From: Hygrophila difformis | Taxonomy: Eukaryota; Streptophyta; Magnoliopsida; Lamiales; Acanthaceae | DNA length: 64,000 bases | Assembly (NCBI GenBank): GCA_030278955.1 | Contig: JAOANR010000004.1 | Coordinates: 19,409,096 to 19,473,095, forward strand | Direction of reading: 5' to 3' | In this document: positions 46,718-59,821 of the stretch, in pieces | Position numbering within the stretch: position 1 is the first letter of the stretch | How the letters are laid out: every line of letters begins with the position of its first letter | Notes under the pieces: generated by a model | Database searches by the model: none | Seen by the model: only the letters and a program-made list of their open reading frames with translations | Told to the model about the DNA's origin: nothing | Position numbers and translations under genes: made by a program

Positions 46718-48730
46718 CTCTTGGCCTTATCTTGCAGTCATCTCAAAGGTATCAAAGTATCGATGTATATATCTGTCTATCTTAATGTATTGTTGGATCC
46801 TCCAAATCAATTACAGGATCTTTCAATTGGATTTGGACACAACGATGGTGTAATAATTCTTGGATGATTGAAAAAAATTCTTGCAAATAAAATAAAATAA
46901 ACAAGATATACATATATATTGAGTGTAGCAAGGAAGGAAAATCCATTAATGGCGTGCTGTAGATTATTGAGCACGTTTAGAACTTGGTCAAAATTTCGAG
47001 TGACCCTATCTTCTTGAAGCAAGAAATCATACGGCACCATGTGTGTATTAAAAAAAGAATAAAAATAAAACTAATATTGCAAAGATGAAGTATTATTATT
47101 ATTATTATTTGTGAAGCCGAAGCCAAAGAAATAGATAGTAGTATGAAAGAGCTAATATCACATAAATTACAAAGAGATGACAGGGGAATCAAATTAACCC
47201 TCAAACATAAAGTTAGAAAGTAGGGGCTTGATCACTTTAGTAATTAGTCCTCATCTCCTTAGTATTTAAACTAAAGAAAGAAAAAAAAAAATTGCTTAAC
47301 AGCCAATAAGGGTTAGGAAATGAGCGGTTGGCGCTCATGATACACAAAGGAGAGAGATAGATGGTCAGGTAGAAATCGAACCCTCAACCTGAAAAGTTGA
47401 CAGTCAGAATTTAGTTTATTGATAAGTATTTAATTTAAGTTTACTTAAATGATTTTAATTAAATAAAATTCGTAATAATATTATTATTCGAGAGTTTTGG
47501 AGTTGTTGCTTTTTAATACTATAAATGCATGGATATATAGGCATTAACTGACAAGGAAACACCCTTTGAATTTGTCAGAATGTACAGCTGAGTTTGGACA
47601 CTAAAATTAAAATATATGGAAAAGGGAAGAACATAATCACGAAAATAATTGTTTTCAAAGAAAGATGAGTTGAGGGCTTGCATTTGTCACCAATTTTCAA
47701 CAGTCATATCTCACTGCAAATATTGCTTATTATTGCCAGTATCAGCTTCGGGATTGGTGGGACATACAACAATTAAAAATATTCCAGTACACTTTCATTT
47801 CATCACAAATAACAATCATAAATAAGCTTTTTTTATTACTTCATTTTTTTTAAAAAAAAAAATTGATAGACTCATGTGTGTAGCTCATGGACCTCAGCCC
47901 CACCATCTATGTTTCTATTAGGCGAATTTTGAAGGAAAAAAAAAAATAAAAATGAAATAAATAAGTGACGGAAAAATATCATACCAAACTTATCAAGATA
48001 TACAGTACAATGTACTCAAATGGTAAGTGGCATATAAATTTACAAATTACAATTACAAAGATATACTCTTTTCTTTTCTATTCTTTGTTAATAAAAAAAG
48101 TGAAAATGTAAACCCCCCAACCCCCTCTTGAAATCATGTCATTTAGTTCTTGTGATTTGATTTTTCTTTTTTGTGCAGTAAATTCTTGCATGCAAGTAAT
48201 AATGACCTATATAATGTTTGCATATGATATCCCTTGCAAGAAAAGGACAAGAGAGATTCAATTACAGCGATCCAAAAAGTCTTTGATGTAGGCCCTATCC
48301 AATTTTCACAAATTTTGTAGTCATGAATCCACCATCAAAGGTGGGGTTTATTATTATTGTTTTTCTTTTTCTTTTTCTTTTTTTTTTCTTTATTTTTCCT
48401 TGTGCCTTGAAAATTTCCATTACATACCTTGTCTGGTTTCGCAGGCATTCGTTTATTATCTGTGTGTATTGTGTCGATGGATAAATGGTTACTCGATCGA
48501 CAACACATACAATAATACGATGGCTATAATCTTGATGGTCAGCTAATGTACGTTGATGGACGCATATATTGTTGAGTGTCGGATGGGAGGACATCTTCAA
48601 AATTGTCGGTTTGTTTTCATCATGTAATTTTTTTTTTTTGTAAAAATATTGACACTTGAGTGTCGGCAAAGGATATGGAAGCCCAAGCTGAACAAATTAC
48701 AAATGGATAAAAGGGACGGATAGAGAGCCA
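46718..48730. other. Intergenic, no gene recognised
   Basis: AT-rich sequence with scattered A and T runs. The open frames at 46807-47040, 46977-47204 and 48295-48669 (minus) have no recognisable domain. The first few hundred bases are the bHLH upstream region. Confidence 0.45.
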
Positions 48731-49830
48731 TTACAAGAAAAAACCCAATTACCGACCCCAATTCCAGACCACCATAGTCCGGGTCAGATTTACCGACCCC
48801 ATATTTATTTAATATTTTTATTAAATATTTCTTTGATTATTTATATAATTTAATTATTTATTTATTTTTGCTAATTAATTATTTATTTATTTGATATTAA
48901 TTAATTATTTATTTATTAATTTAATTACTGAATTCAATAAATTAATTAATTAATAAATTTTATTTTAATTTTTGAGTTCCTAGCTCTTTTTATTAAAAAT
49001 AATTTATTTTATTATATTTATTTTAATTTTTAATAATTTTATTATTTTATTTAATTCATTGATTTCAATTTTTTTATTTAATTAATAAATTATTTATTAT
49101 TTAATTAATATAATTTTAGTTTATATTTATATTTTAATTAATTAACTACAAGAACAAGTCAATTTAGCGATCGAAATTCACGATCGAACATATTGGGTCG
49201 CTATTACCAATAAAATTATTTATATTGAGTATTGAACTTTATATTGCATATGTTATTTTTCTAATTTTTAATTACGGAATTAATATCTTATAAAGTTTTT
49301 AAATTAATTAATATTTAATCATATTGATTTGTGTTTTCTTAAATTTAATTAGTGATACCCATTTAGTTTAATTTTATGTTTTGTTTAATTAATGAATTAT
49401 TCAATTATTTATTTAATTCAAATCAATTTATATAATACTTTTTAGTTATTAATTTACACATTTATGTATAAAAATATTATATATATTTAACAAATTTCAA
49501 ATAATAACATGAAATGTTGTGTATCCGGATGGCACGCGCACGGGTGAGAAATCCATTCACTTGGGTTCGAATCCCCTATTCAACATTTAGGGAGGAATTA
49601 ATATATATATACATATATATGACACGTGGCGGGTTCTTATTGGTGGCGCAAAGGGCTAGCAAAGATGGTTAAGGTTGAGGATGGTGATGGTGTGAGGTTG
49701 TGGGTTCGAGCACATTTTATTGCATATAAGAGATTTACCAACCCCAATTGCAGTCGGTAACTTCGGGTCCACGGTCTCCAGACCTCGATTACCGACCCCA
49801 TAGTTGGTCGGTAATGGGGTCGTGTTTGGC
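48731..49830. mobile_element. Second CACTA-like repeat, degraded
   Basis: The left edge reads 'cattacaagaaaaaaccc', close to the CACTACAAGAAAAA start of plant CACTA elements. ACCGACCCCA words repeat near both edges (48755-48804 and 49738-49815), including the palindrome ATTACCGACC...GGTCGGTAAT at 49788-49815. Another 'aactacaagaacaagtc' start with 'gcgatcga' words occurs at 49147, suggesting two overlapping elements. Between them lies ATT-rich low-complexity sequence (48840-49140). No transposase seen. Confidence 0.45.
49519..49725 (+). repeat. Pol III promoter-like motifs (tRNA-derived SINE remnant?)
   Basis: TGGCGCAAAGGGCTAGC at about 49643-49659 resembles an A box and GGTTCGAGC at about 49712 a B box. 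A similar pair occurs at 49528 (TGGCACGCGCACGGG) and 49558 (GGTTCGAATCCC). Spacing suits tRNA-derived promoters, but neither folds into a tRNA that I can see. Confidence 0.3.
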
Positions 49831-50499
49831 TATCATTGAGCCAAGAACCTTTTTCTCCTCAAGGGAAGCTATCGGGAAAGGATCAAATCGATTACGGGTC
49901 CGGAAAATTAATAACGCACACAAAATTGACTGAATTTCAATATACTCCAATGAAGGAAATCAGTAAAAGATACAATGAAGTAAATTGACATAAAGGAAAT
50001 CTTGGGGTGGATTGGTCTCTCTTGATTATGTGCTCGTCATCCCCCTATTTTGAGTCGATCGGGATTTTCTTCCCTTCGTCGTCCTTGGCCGATTGTTTTG
50101 GCCCTGAACCTCGGGCCTCTCTCGATGCTTCTTCTCTTCTTGTCACCCATTACTTCTTTTTCCATTTTTGACCCAATTGCCTGGCCAAATCTTCCTCTTA
50201 TGGCCCAATATCTTGGTGGTCACAATAGATGCCCTCCTTACTTGGGCATGCTTTCGGCCGGAAAGGGCCCAAGTAAACTTATTTCTTCCTTCTCCCTTTT
50301 TTCCCCGTTAACTCCCCCAGGGTATACGGCCACGATCTCTTATGCTCCTCGAATCTCGCTATTCCTCGCTCCCATCATTATCTGTCTTTTCATCTTCTTT
50401 TCCTTCACTTCGTTTGTCGTGATTTCTCTGCTCTTCTTTCCTGCGAACTTCTCCTTCGTCGTTACCCTTCTTCATCCTGGTATTTAACCGAACCTTTCT

Positions 50500-53400
50500 T
50501 TCTTTTCTTCTCGAATCAAGAACATTGAAGAGTCTTTCGCCGATCAGACCTCTATTCGTTTTACTGACGATGCCTTCACAACTATTGGGCCTTTGGCCAC
50601 TTCCGTGGAAGCTGATGCCTGTGTTTCCAGTTTCTTTGGTGATCAAAAAACAATCCCTTTGTTTTCAGATCGTTTTTCTCCAAAACTTTTTACTAATCTT
50701 GGTACCTGGCCTACCGTGACCACTGAATACACCAATTTGTATAAACGGGTGCGGCCTTAGTGCGAAGCGGTTTGGGCAACCGCTAATATTGGCCACTTGG
50801 TTAAGTTGAGCGCTCAACCGTTTCCCTCCAATTATCGGCCCATCTTCGCACTCTTGTGCTTCCGGAACTCTTCTGTAAATTGTTTTTGTTTTCCATAGGG
50901 TATGATGACCCCAACTATTGAAGACGTCAAACTCCTTCTTGACATAGCCTCTATTGGGAACCATTTCATAGGGGTTTCTGATTGCGAAAAGCCATCACAG
51001 GATAATACTGGCTACATATCCAAGCTTACCTATACTAACTGGATTAAACAATACAGGAGTGACCCATCTTCCTCAGAACTTCAGAAACTATAACCTTTGG
51101 CTTTTATGATGTTTTTCCTCAACAGATACTTTTGGTGTGCCCCAACCAAAGCTGTCGTTCTCGAGGCTTACCCTCTTGCTTCTAAAATCATGGAGGGGAA
51201 TCGTATGCCTCTTGCTGATTATTTTCTCACCCATCTATATGCTGGCATCTCAATTCAGGTCCAGGGTTGGGCCAACTGTCACTCAGACAGATCTCGCAAC
51301 CCTCTCTTGTTTCTTCACTTATGGTTGGTTTGGCATTTTCGGGATATTATTGCCTTGGGGCTCAGACACCCGTCACTATGCCTTCTTCGAGCAATGATCT
51401 CCTTGGGGTCCGTTTTCCCGAAATGCATTTGACTTAGTGGATATATTATTTCATGAACAGATCGTCTACCGCCTCTTTCTCTAATTGCCTTTATGGTAGT
51501 GCTTCTGGCAGTTGGGTTTCGACTATTGGCACTCCCCCTTTTGGTACACCCCTGCCGAAGCCGGTTGCTCAAGTCTGGAATGTCTGCATCATTCCTTGCC
51601 ACATCTTTAATTGCTCTTTGGCGGTGCCCTCCAATCATTCTATTCTTTCTGAGGTTTATAACCCTCACATGGTCAGTCGTCAATTTGGTTTTGCCCAAGA
51701 TATGATTCTTGCTCTCCACGACCCTAATAGATATAACAAAGAGTACAAGGGAATCGGCCTTTCCGAGAGTCGTCAATCCTGTCGGACTTGGGCCATTCGA
51801 ATTCGTGATTTTGAAGTTCCTTCCTTTGATGTCCGTCCTGGCTTATCGACCAAGCGTTTTGGCGATTGGTGGGAAAAAGTATTGGCTTGTGCTCTCTTTG
51901 GGACCGACTTGTAAGCTCATTTCATTGCCCGTGGCTTTCCAGGTATTATGATGTTCTCTATTATTGAATTGGCCCCTGATTATTCCTGTTCCTCTCAGGA
52001 GGATGAGCGTTTGGCCCCTCCGCCTAGTAAGTCTTCCTTATTTCCTATATTCTTTCTGTTCTTTACGTCTCTTTTCGGACTATCCTCTTATTCCTCCCTT
52101 CTTCATAGGATCTAAACCGCAAAAAGATGCTTCGGCCCATCAATCTCGTCCACCTACTTCGTCTACTTCCGCCGTTGCCACTGCCTCTGGCCGAAAACGG
52201 ACTTCTCCGAGTTCGGGTAGGTCGGATGATGATCCTACTCCCAAAACTCGGAGGCGATCGTCTTGTTCTCCCCTTCCTGGATCAACCACTGTGGCTGATC
52301 AGGTACTATGCCTCCTCATTTTTTTTTTCTTAATAGATATTTTGGCCGTTCATTAGCATGATGGTGATAACTCTCTCTCTCTCTCTCTATGTTTTTTTTT
52401 TAAGAATCGTCCACTTTTAGATTTGTCTGCGACGTTGGCTTCTCTTAGCCACTCGTCTGACCCAGATGACGTACCTCATCAATCTCCTATCCTTTCTTGT
52501 TCGGCTTTGGACCCTATAGATGAAATCTCTGTTGTTCCTTCTTCTGCTGCATCTTTCGGCCCTCTTGTTCAATCTTCTTTTAATATTCATGAGGCTGATA
52601 TGGAGCCTAATCCAACCTTTTCTTATTTGGCTCCTCACACTCATTGGGTTGAGACTGAGCTAGCTATCCGTGCCCAGCCGTTCCTTCGGCTACCCCTCAA
52701 CCATCTTCTTCGGTTATCGTCCTTTCCAATCCTTCTTTTGTCCATCTTTAACAAGAAGGATCATCTTCCGTCGAAGAAGTCCCTGCTTCCCCTTTTTCGG
52801 ATAGAGAAGTTTTAGATGAATTTGTCTCCCCTATCTTGCCTCTTCCTGCATCAGATTTCTCTGATAGCTTTGGGGCCTGTTTAGATGAATTGGATCGTCT
52901 AGTCACTCATCAACCGGATGTGCTTTCAGTTCAAACCAAGCCTCTTCTCTTGCTTGTTTCCCATATTGAACGGGCTTTTTCTGAAGAACTTATTTCCTCG
53001 GGTTTGGAGAATGCTATTAAGGCGATATCTACCTGCATCTTGCGTATGGACTTGGAACTTCCCGGTGTTCTAGCTGCTCGTAATAAACTTGAAGATGAGC
53101 AGGCTTCCATAGCCCTTCATAAGGGGATGTTCGACAAACATTCCTCTGACTATCAAGAATGTATGAACAAGTTGTCAGGTAATGATCTCCTCAAGCTTAA
53201 ATTTTCGGAGGAGCTTGCTGCGACCCAATTGGAAATCTGCCGACTTCAATGCAAGGCGCAGGATCTAGAGAACGCCTTGGCTGACGTGGATAAGGAGTCG
53301 GCTTGTCTACAACGTCTTCTCAAAAAACTTCATAAATCTGCCCAAGTTCCGAAAGAAAAGCTCACCGGTGTTCAGCGGGAGATGGGCTACATTTCTTTGA

Positions 53401-53919
53401 GATCAGCTTTTAGTGAGGAAGTTATTGGTGTTTTTCAGGGTCTATGGTCGGAGACTCAAGCTGTGGTCGGCAAACTCCACCCCCTTGCCACTAAATTACG
53501 CTCTTCGTCCAATACTTCCTTGGCTCCTGTCGACTCTGTTGATCCTATCCTTCCTGCTGCTGTCCCCTTGTTGGAAAATGAAACTAGGCCCTCGGATATT
53601 ACTTTATCGTCGATTCGTCCCTCTGCCAGAGATGGTATGATCTAACTACACCCTTTTATTCTTTGTTGAATTTCTCCTTTTCTTATCCACATTGTTTTCT
53701 CCAGATACCCAGTCTGAGCTTCTTCAGGATGCGTCTGAGCATCTGCTTTCATCTCAACCGGACGATGCTCAAGTTTCCACTGAATATGAAGCTCGGGTGC
53801 TTCAAGTTTTTCAATCAGCATTGGATCCCGTCACTGGTCCTAATTCTTCGGACAATCCGAACTTTCATAGCCTTGGTGGGTTGGATGACGATGTTGCCTT
53901 TGATATTAGTGATGACTGA
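50500..53919 (+). pseudogene. Antisense accessory gene: plant mobile domain plus coiled coil
   Basis: Plus-strand exons with GT-AG introns encode a protein like those annotated as 'plant mobile domain' or 'putative gypsy-type transposon'. The domain includes SADQTSIRF-like sequence near 50535, ANIGHLVKLSAQPFPSNYRP near 50780, and GMMTPTIEDVKLLLDIASIG at 50899-50960, the conserved motif of the family. Later exons add a Ser/Pro and basic linker (RKRTSPSSGRSDD near 52190) and a coiled coil (52836-53645, with LEDEQASIALHKGMFDKHSS and QDLENALADVDKESACLQ). The end is acidic (LDDDVAFDISDD, stop at 53917-53919) after an intron at about 53633-53704. Stops at 50758 and 50897 interrupt it. The function is unknown; it may act as a regulator or tether of the element. 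Confidence 0.72.
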
Positions 53920-54986
53920 TCATTGTAAAACTCATTATTTTTCACAGTATTCATTTGTTGTAATGGCCGTAATTTTTTTCGGCCAGATTTCTTTTGTGGC
54001 GGCCCCTTTGCCCTTAATGTGTTTTTGTTGACTTAGTTAAACTTTCGGCCGATACTTGGACGTACGATCGACCTGTTTATTGCCATTTGTCTTTTTGCGC
54101 ATTACTTTGTCAGTTTCCTGTAATCTTCGGGATTTCTTCTGGCAGGGCAATATTCTCTGCAACTTTCTCGGAAATTATAAATCGTCTTTTCCATAATTGG
54201 CATTTACTGGTTTACGTTTCTAATTTCGCCATCAATGCCAGCTTTTCACTCCCCTATAAATTCCAGTAGTCCCATGCCCTCCAATATCATGCTTTACAAT
54301 ATGTTGCATACTCTCTTCATTCCATATTCTTTCCCTTGCGCCTATGCCTCCATGGCCTATTAGGCTTCCTTATTCACTGGCATCTTTGGCCAAGACACAA
54401 AAAACTCTTGTCCATGCAACGCGAACTCATCTAATGTTCTCGTTATCATACTCATGCGGGAGAGGATCTCTGAATACTTTTTCTAATGTTGATCTCGACG
54501 GTCATCTTCAGGCTTCGATCTGTCTCTAAATATTGATATGACATGTCGTATCCTTGCTCATGTTGGTCCCATACTTTTGGGTGACCGATTGGTAATCGCT
54601 CCATTCTATGGGACCCTATAATCTATTTCGCTCTGAAGGGCATACCCCTCGGAGTTCTTTTCTACTGTGCTTTTCTAGCAGGGTATTCCCATTGTTTTCG
54701 GAGCGAAATTTATATTTTACTTTTTTTTTCTTTTTGATCAGTGAGGCTGGTTTCACTAGCACAGCCTTTGCCTATCTCCCCGACAGGAAGGTCTTGGGAA
54801 TGATTCTAAATGTCTTCCACTTCAGATTCCACTGGTTCCCTTCTCTTCCCTGATGTGGTAGTATAGAACATTTCCCTTGTATATTGTAACTTCGAACTAC
54901 CCACGCCACTTTCGGCCAAAGTAGCTCCTCTTTATAATTTTCGTCCTTTGAATAAAATGTTTACTTTTCTTGTTTAATCCCATACT
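53920..54986. other. Convergent 3' ends of accessory gene and pol
   Basis: No coding signal of its own. The plus-strand accessory gene stops at 53919 and minus-strand pol stops at 54987, so transcripts from the two strands would meet or overlap here, a possible source of double-stranded RNA. Confidence 0.5.
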
Positions 54987-56600
54987 TAAGCATAATATTT
55001 CTTCATATATCTTGCATTAACTTTATTTGTCATTTGCTCTCCATTTTCGTCCACTAATATGTATTCTCCATTTGGCAATTTCGTCTGAACAATAAACGGC
55101 CCCTCCGAATTGGGGCTCCACTTTCCCATTCGGCCATCCTTCTGCTTGGGTGGCCATATAACTTTCCAAACTTAATCGCCAACTTCAAAACGTTTAACTC
55201 GGATTCTCTTATCGTACCAGTTGGCCACAACATCTTTATTTTTCTGTAAATTTTTGAATGCTTCAACCCGATCAGAGTTAATATCCAATAATTCGTCCTT
55301 CATTGCCTGATTATACTGTCCGGATGAGACTTGGTCTGCCTGGCTTGTCCTCAAAGTCGGCACTGTTATTTCAGCCGGCAATACTGCATCCATCCCATAA
55401 GTCAGCCGAAACGGCGTAAACCCAGTGGCTGAAGTCTTAGCGTTCAGATAGGCCCATAATGCCTCAGACAACTTTTCGTGCCACTTCCTTGGTTGATTTT
55501 CAATCATCTTCTTAATAATTCCTATCAACTGTTTGTTTGTGGCCTCTGCTTGCCCATTTCCTTTTGGATAATATGGGGATGAGTGTACAATCTTCATTCC
55601 ATATTCATCCGCAAAGGCCATAACTTTATCTCCCACAAATACAGTTCCTCTGTCTATTAAAATCGTCTGTGGAATTCCAAATCTGTAAATCAATTCTCAT
55701 TTAATAAATTCGATGACCTCTTCTTGAGAAATACTGACGTATGCTTGTGCTTCGGCCCAGTTTGTAAAATAATTTGTGGCCACCAAGACATACTCATGTC
55801 TCTTTGAAGAAGAGGGGTGAATTTTTTCAATAATATCCATAGCCCATCCTCGAAATGGCCATGGTTTAATCATAATGTGTAACTCTTCGGCCGGAAGCTT
55901 CTGAATCGGCCCATGCTTTTGGCACTCGCGACATCCTCTAGTGTATCTTTCACAATCCGCTCCCATACTCGGCCAATAGTATCCCAACCGAATAATACTC
56001 CACTTCATTGATTTTCCAGCTCGATGCGCGCAACAAATTCCTTCGTGTACTTCGCCCATCACTCTCTTAGCGTCTTCTTCTCCTACACATCGGAGTAATA
56101 TTCTATCAAGGGCCCGCTTAAAGAGTAATCCTCCTATTATCATATAATCCATCGCTTTCCGATTTTCGGCTGGGCTAGCTCCGGCTAGATCTTCTAAAAT
56201 TCGTGCTATTTCTTTAATCCATTCGGCCTTCTCTATTTCGGCCAAACATATCACAATGTTGCCCGCCTTCGGCATTATCTTATATCTTGACGCATGTTGC
56301 GCTAATTCATTGGCCAATTCATTCTCTCTTCTCGGGATGTACTCAACGTACACTTCATCAAATTCTTCTAATAAATCAATTGCCTCTTCATACAACCCAA
56401 TTAACTGTGAGCTCTTAATAGAAAAATCCACGAGTAATTGCTGAATAACCACCCGAGAATCTCCTTTGACTACTATGGCCTTGACTCCTTCCTTTATCAG
56501 CTGTAAGACATAGGCAATGTGAACCCTTGCCCTCCGATGTATGTAATGTGAACCCTCCTCCAACACCTGAGGCTGATTTCGACCCATCGAACATCATCAT
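54987..56600 (-). pseudogene. Gypsy second RNase H and integrase
   Basis: From 56600 the frame opens with MMMFDGSKSASGVGGGF, the start of the extra archaeal-type RNase H, then VVKGDSRVVIQQL and EYIPRRENELANELAQHAS. Integrase follows with the zinc-binding H..H..C..C segment (HEGICCAHRAG ... CRECQKHG), the first catalytic Asp in GWAMDIIEKI, the second in ILIDRGTVF and the Glu in GNGQAEATNK. A TGA at about 55702 and a TAA at about 55172 break it. The tail LPNGEYILVDENG ends at 54987. Confidence 0.88.
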
Positions 56601-58215
56601 CCACGTATGTAGGTATACTATTCCTACCTCGTCTCTATCCTTTGGCCGAACTTCCTATTCAATACCTTCTGGTATTGGAGACATTGGATGATCGGCCAGG
56701 AAATTGGCTATAATTTGTCCTTTCATGGCATTCAGTGGATGGTACTTCAAATTATACACATTTAATTTCAGGGCCCATTTAGCCATTTCGATTGCTGATC
56801 GGATCATTCATCATAATTTTAACTATGTCAACCGAAGCCACTACTACTACTTGTCTCGGCTGAATATAATATTCCAGCTTTTGACATGCATGATATAGAC
56901 TTAGACACAACTTATGAATCGGCGAATACCTGAGCTCTGCATCTTTGAGGATTCTGCTCAAATAGTAAATCGCTCGATCTCTACCTTCTTCATCTTCTTG
57001 AGCTAATAATGCTCATATGGATTCTTCGGTCGCTGCTATGTATATCTCTAATGGTCGGCCGAGGACAGGAGGAACCAACACAGGTGGACTGATTAGAGCT
57101 TGCTTTAATTGCTCAAAGGCTCTCTGTTGGTCATCTCCCCATTTGAATTCTTCTTCCTTCTTTAACCTCGGCAGATCGGTTAATGGCTTTCCTTTCCCAG
57201 CTGCAGTAGCCAAGAATCTCCTTAGAAAACAAATCTCACCTAAGAATTTCTGCAGACTTTTCCTATCATGAGGTGGTCTAGCTTCCTGGATAGCTTTGGT
57301 TTTGTTTGCATCTACCTCTATTCCCTTGTTATGTACCAAGAACCCCAGCAAATTTCCTGCATGTACTCCAAAAGCACACTTGGTTGGATTCATTTTGACT
57401 CCATGTGACCTCATTCTTGCAAACACTCTTCTTAAATCGGCCAAATGGCTCTCCGCATCTTCGGATCGGACCATGACATCATCAATGTAGACTTCCACAC
57501 AGTCTCCTATTAGATCATGAAAAACATAATTCATGGTCCTTTGAAATGTAGCCCCAGCATTCTTCAACCCAAATGGCATAACTACCCATTCATAAATCCC
57601 AATGGCTCCAGGGCATCTAAATGCAGTCTTGTGTATATCTTCTTCGGCCATAAAGATTTGGATATAACCAGAATAACCATCCATAAAATATAGCATTCCT
57701 TGCTTTGCAGTCGAATCAATTAACAAATCAACAATGGGCATCATATATTCATCTTTGGGAGTTGTTATATTGAGATTTCGGAAATCAATACAAACTCTCA
57801 ACTTCCCATTCTTTTTTATTACTGGTACAAAATTCGATGGCACAATATTCGATAGCCATTCTAAATATGTAGCTGGCCTAAAAAATCCGGCCGCTAACAA
57901 TTTCTCTATCTCTTCTTTCTTCTTTGGGACAATTTCGGGCACTGCCCTCCTGGCCGGCTGTTTATGCAGCCTGAAACCTTCTTTAATAGGTAGTCTGTGT
58001 TCTACAATTGATCTTTCGAAGCCACACATTTTTGTGTAATCCCAGGCAAGACAATCTTTGAACTCAACTAAGACTTCCTTGAATCGGCTGATCAAAAGTT
58101 GATCCAGACTCGCACTGATTGGAATCTCTCTTGGATGTTCGTCTGTGCAAACATTAATCATTTTCAGAGGATCTTGTGCTTTGAAGTCTGGTATCCGCTT
58201 TGGGATGGCGTCCAT
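56601..58215 (-). pseudogene. Gypsy reverse transcriptase and RNase H
   Basis: The open stretch 58215-57013 encodes the RT: the entry motif HKQPARRAVPEIV, KLRVCIDFRNLN, PFGLKNAGATFQRTMN and the catalytic YIDDVMV (about 57483-57503), then the connection GFLVHNKGIEVD and FLGEICFLRRFL. After a stop at 57013 the RNase H continues with YYLSRILKDAELRYSPIHKL and then degrades. Polymerase motifs are intact although the surrounding polyprotein is not. Confidence 0.93.
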
Positions 58216-59821
58216 GAGTTCACTCTATCTTGCCTTTTCATCCGTAGGTTCGATTTCGGCCGACTCGAACTCGGTTGTCTCTTTGCTGCTTTCTTCCATC
58301 ATTTATCTTCTCCTAAAGTTGGCCGTGGGTCGACCTGATATCTCACTTCAAATCCCAAATCTATCGAGCCACACTCAACAACCTCTGGATATCGGTCCCC
58401 TACGACCGCCAGGAACGGTTGTATGGGTTCCTCATATAGCACTGCATCAATTCATCCGGCTGAACTGACTGGAAATGGAGGCTGATCCCCATCAACTTCC
58501 TCCATTATGCCATCGTTCTTCCAGAACCACATCTTCTGGTGAAGAGTTGATGGCAAACATCATGCTGTGTGAATCTAGCATCGGCCTAATAAAGCCGCAT
58601 ATGGAACCTCAGTATCTACTATAAGGAACATAGTCGGAATCGAAATCGTTCTGACTGTCACGTCTACCAGAATACATCCTTCAGCCACCGTCTGGGTACC
58701 CACAAAGCTCAACACCTTCATTCTTGTGGGCAGCAAATCCTCTTTAGTTCGGCCGATTTTGGCCAGAGTAGATTATGGCATGATATTCACAGTTGCTCCT
58801 CCATCCACAAACATCCTTCTCAGTGGTCTCGCATTTACCCAACCTTTAACATACAAAGGCCTCACATGTTGAGACATCTTTGTAGTGGGAGGTAAAATGG
58901 TACTTGGCTGTGCATCTGGGACGAAGGCCTTATATCCTTCTTTAAAAGTCTTTTCAACTTCGGCCTCTGGCCGAAGCGCTTCCATCATGGCGAAACAAAA
59001 GTCCACTACAGGCTCTTCTGCGCCGAAATATTCCCCTTCTTTCTGAAAAAATACCACAGCAGGTTCAGTATCGAACCAATACTCTTTATTGTTTGATGTG
59101 GTCATGCCTACCATGTTAGCACTAGATCCAAAGTCGAACTTGAATTGCCGAACTGAAGGAGTTTCATTATTTGGGATAATGGACGTTTTCGGTTTCCATT
59201 CCCTTGTTCGGACTGGTCTAGGCTTCCATTTTTCTTCTATCTCTCCTAGATCATTGTCGGCTCGAAGCTCTTTTTGTTTCGTCCGAAATTCTGTTTTATT
59301 TTTCAGCCGATCCTCATTGTTCTTCGGCTTATACATTTCTTGTTTCCTACTTTCGGCTGACTTTAGGCGAGCCGAAAATATCTTGCTTAAAATTCTTCCC
59401 TCAGAAAAGAATCATCGTTTGGGAAGTCTTACTCCATATGCATTCTTTCATATTCTTCTTCATGTGCCGCGACCGCTTTCAACCGTTGCATTCTCCTCTT
59501 GAACGTGCGATACGACCCTTTCCCCTTTTGGGTAATCGTATCATTTGCCCTCCAAGACGGAGCTTCAAATCGGCCCTGGCCGAAGTGCCCTCGTTTTGGA
59601 GAGTTTTGGACCCATTGACCCACCTGAGTATTAGCTGGTGGTCTTCTGACCCTCTTCATTTCCATAGATATAGCTTCCTCAAGGACTTTAATCTGTATTA
59701 CAGTTTTCCTATTCTTTTTATCCGCTGTTAGCTTCATCTCCGAATCCCAACCATTAGTGATTATCTTCAAAGTCGACTTCTCCGTTTCTTCTTTCAATTC
59801 CGACTTTTTTCCTCCTTCCAA
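58216..59821 (-). pseudogene. Gypsy gag C-terminal linker and protease
   Basis: An aspartic protease core FVDGGATVNIMP lies at about 58811-58776, with DGGA replacing DTGA/DSGA as is usual in Tat elements, preceded by LYVKGWVNARPLRRM. A TAA directly follows the core (58775-58773). The upstream frame 59821-59429 is basic and Gln/Lys-rich (gag C-terminal region). At least one frameshift separates it from the protease frame. Confidence 0.8.

Noticed and set aside
46807..47204. Small genes on the minus strand upstream of the bHLH gene
   Set aside because: Hydrophobic, low-complexity frames without start context or known domain; more likely chance.
49544..49570. A tRNA gene at 'ggttcgaatcccc'
   Set aside because: A T-arm-like word is present, but no acceptor or anticodon stems can be paired around it.
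49850..50039. Left LTR of the gypsy element
   Set aside because: A plausible LTR end (ctcgtca before a pyrimidine tract) is there, but I found no matching copy to the right of 60.5 kb, so I did not annotate an LTR.
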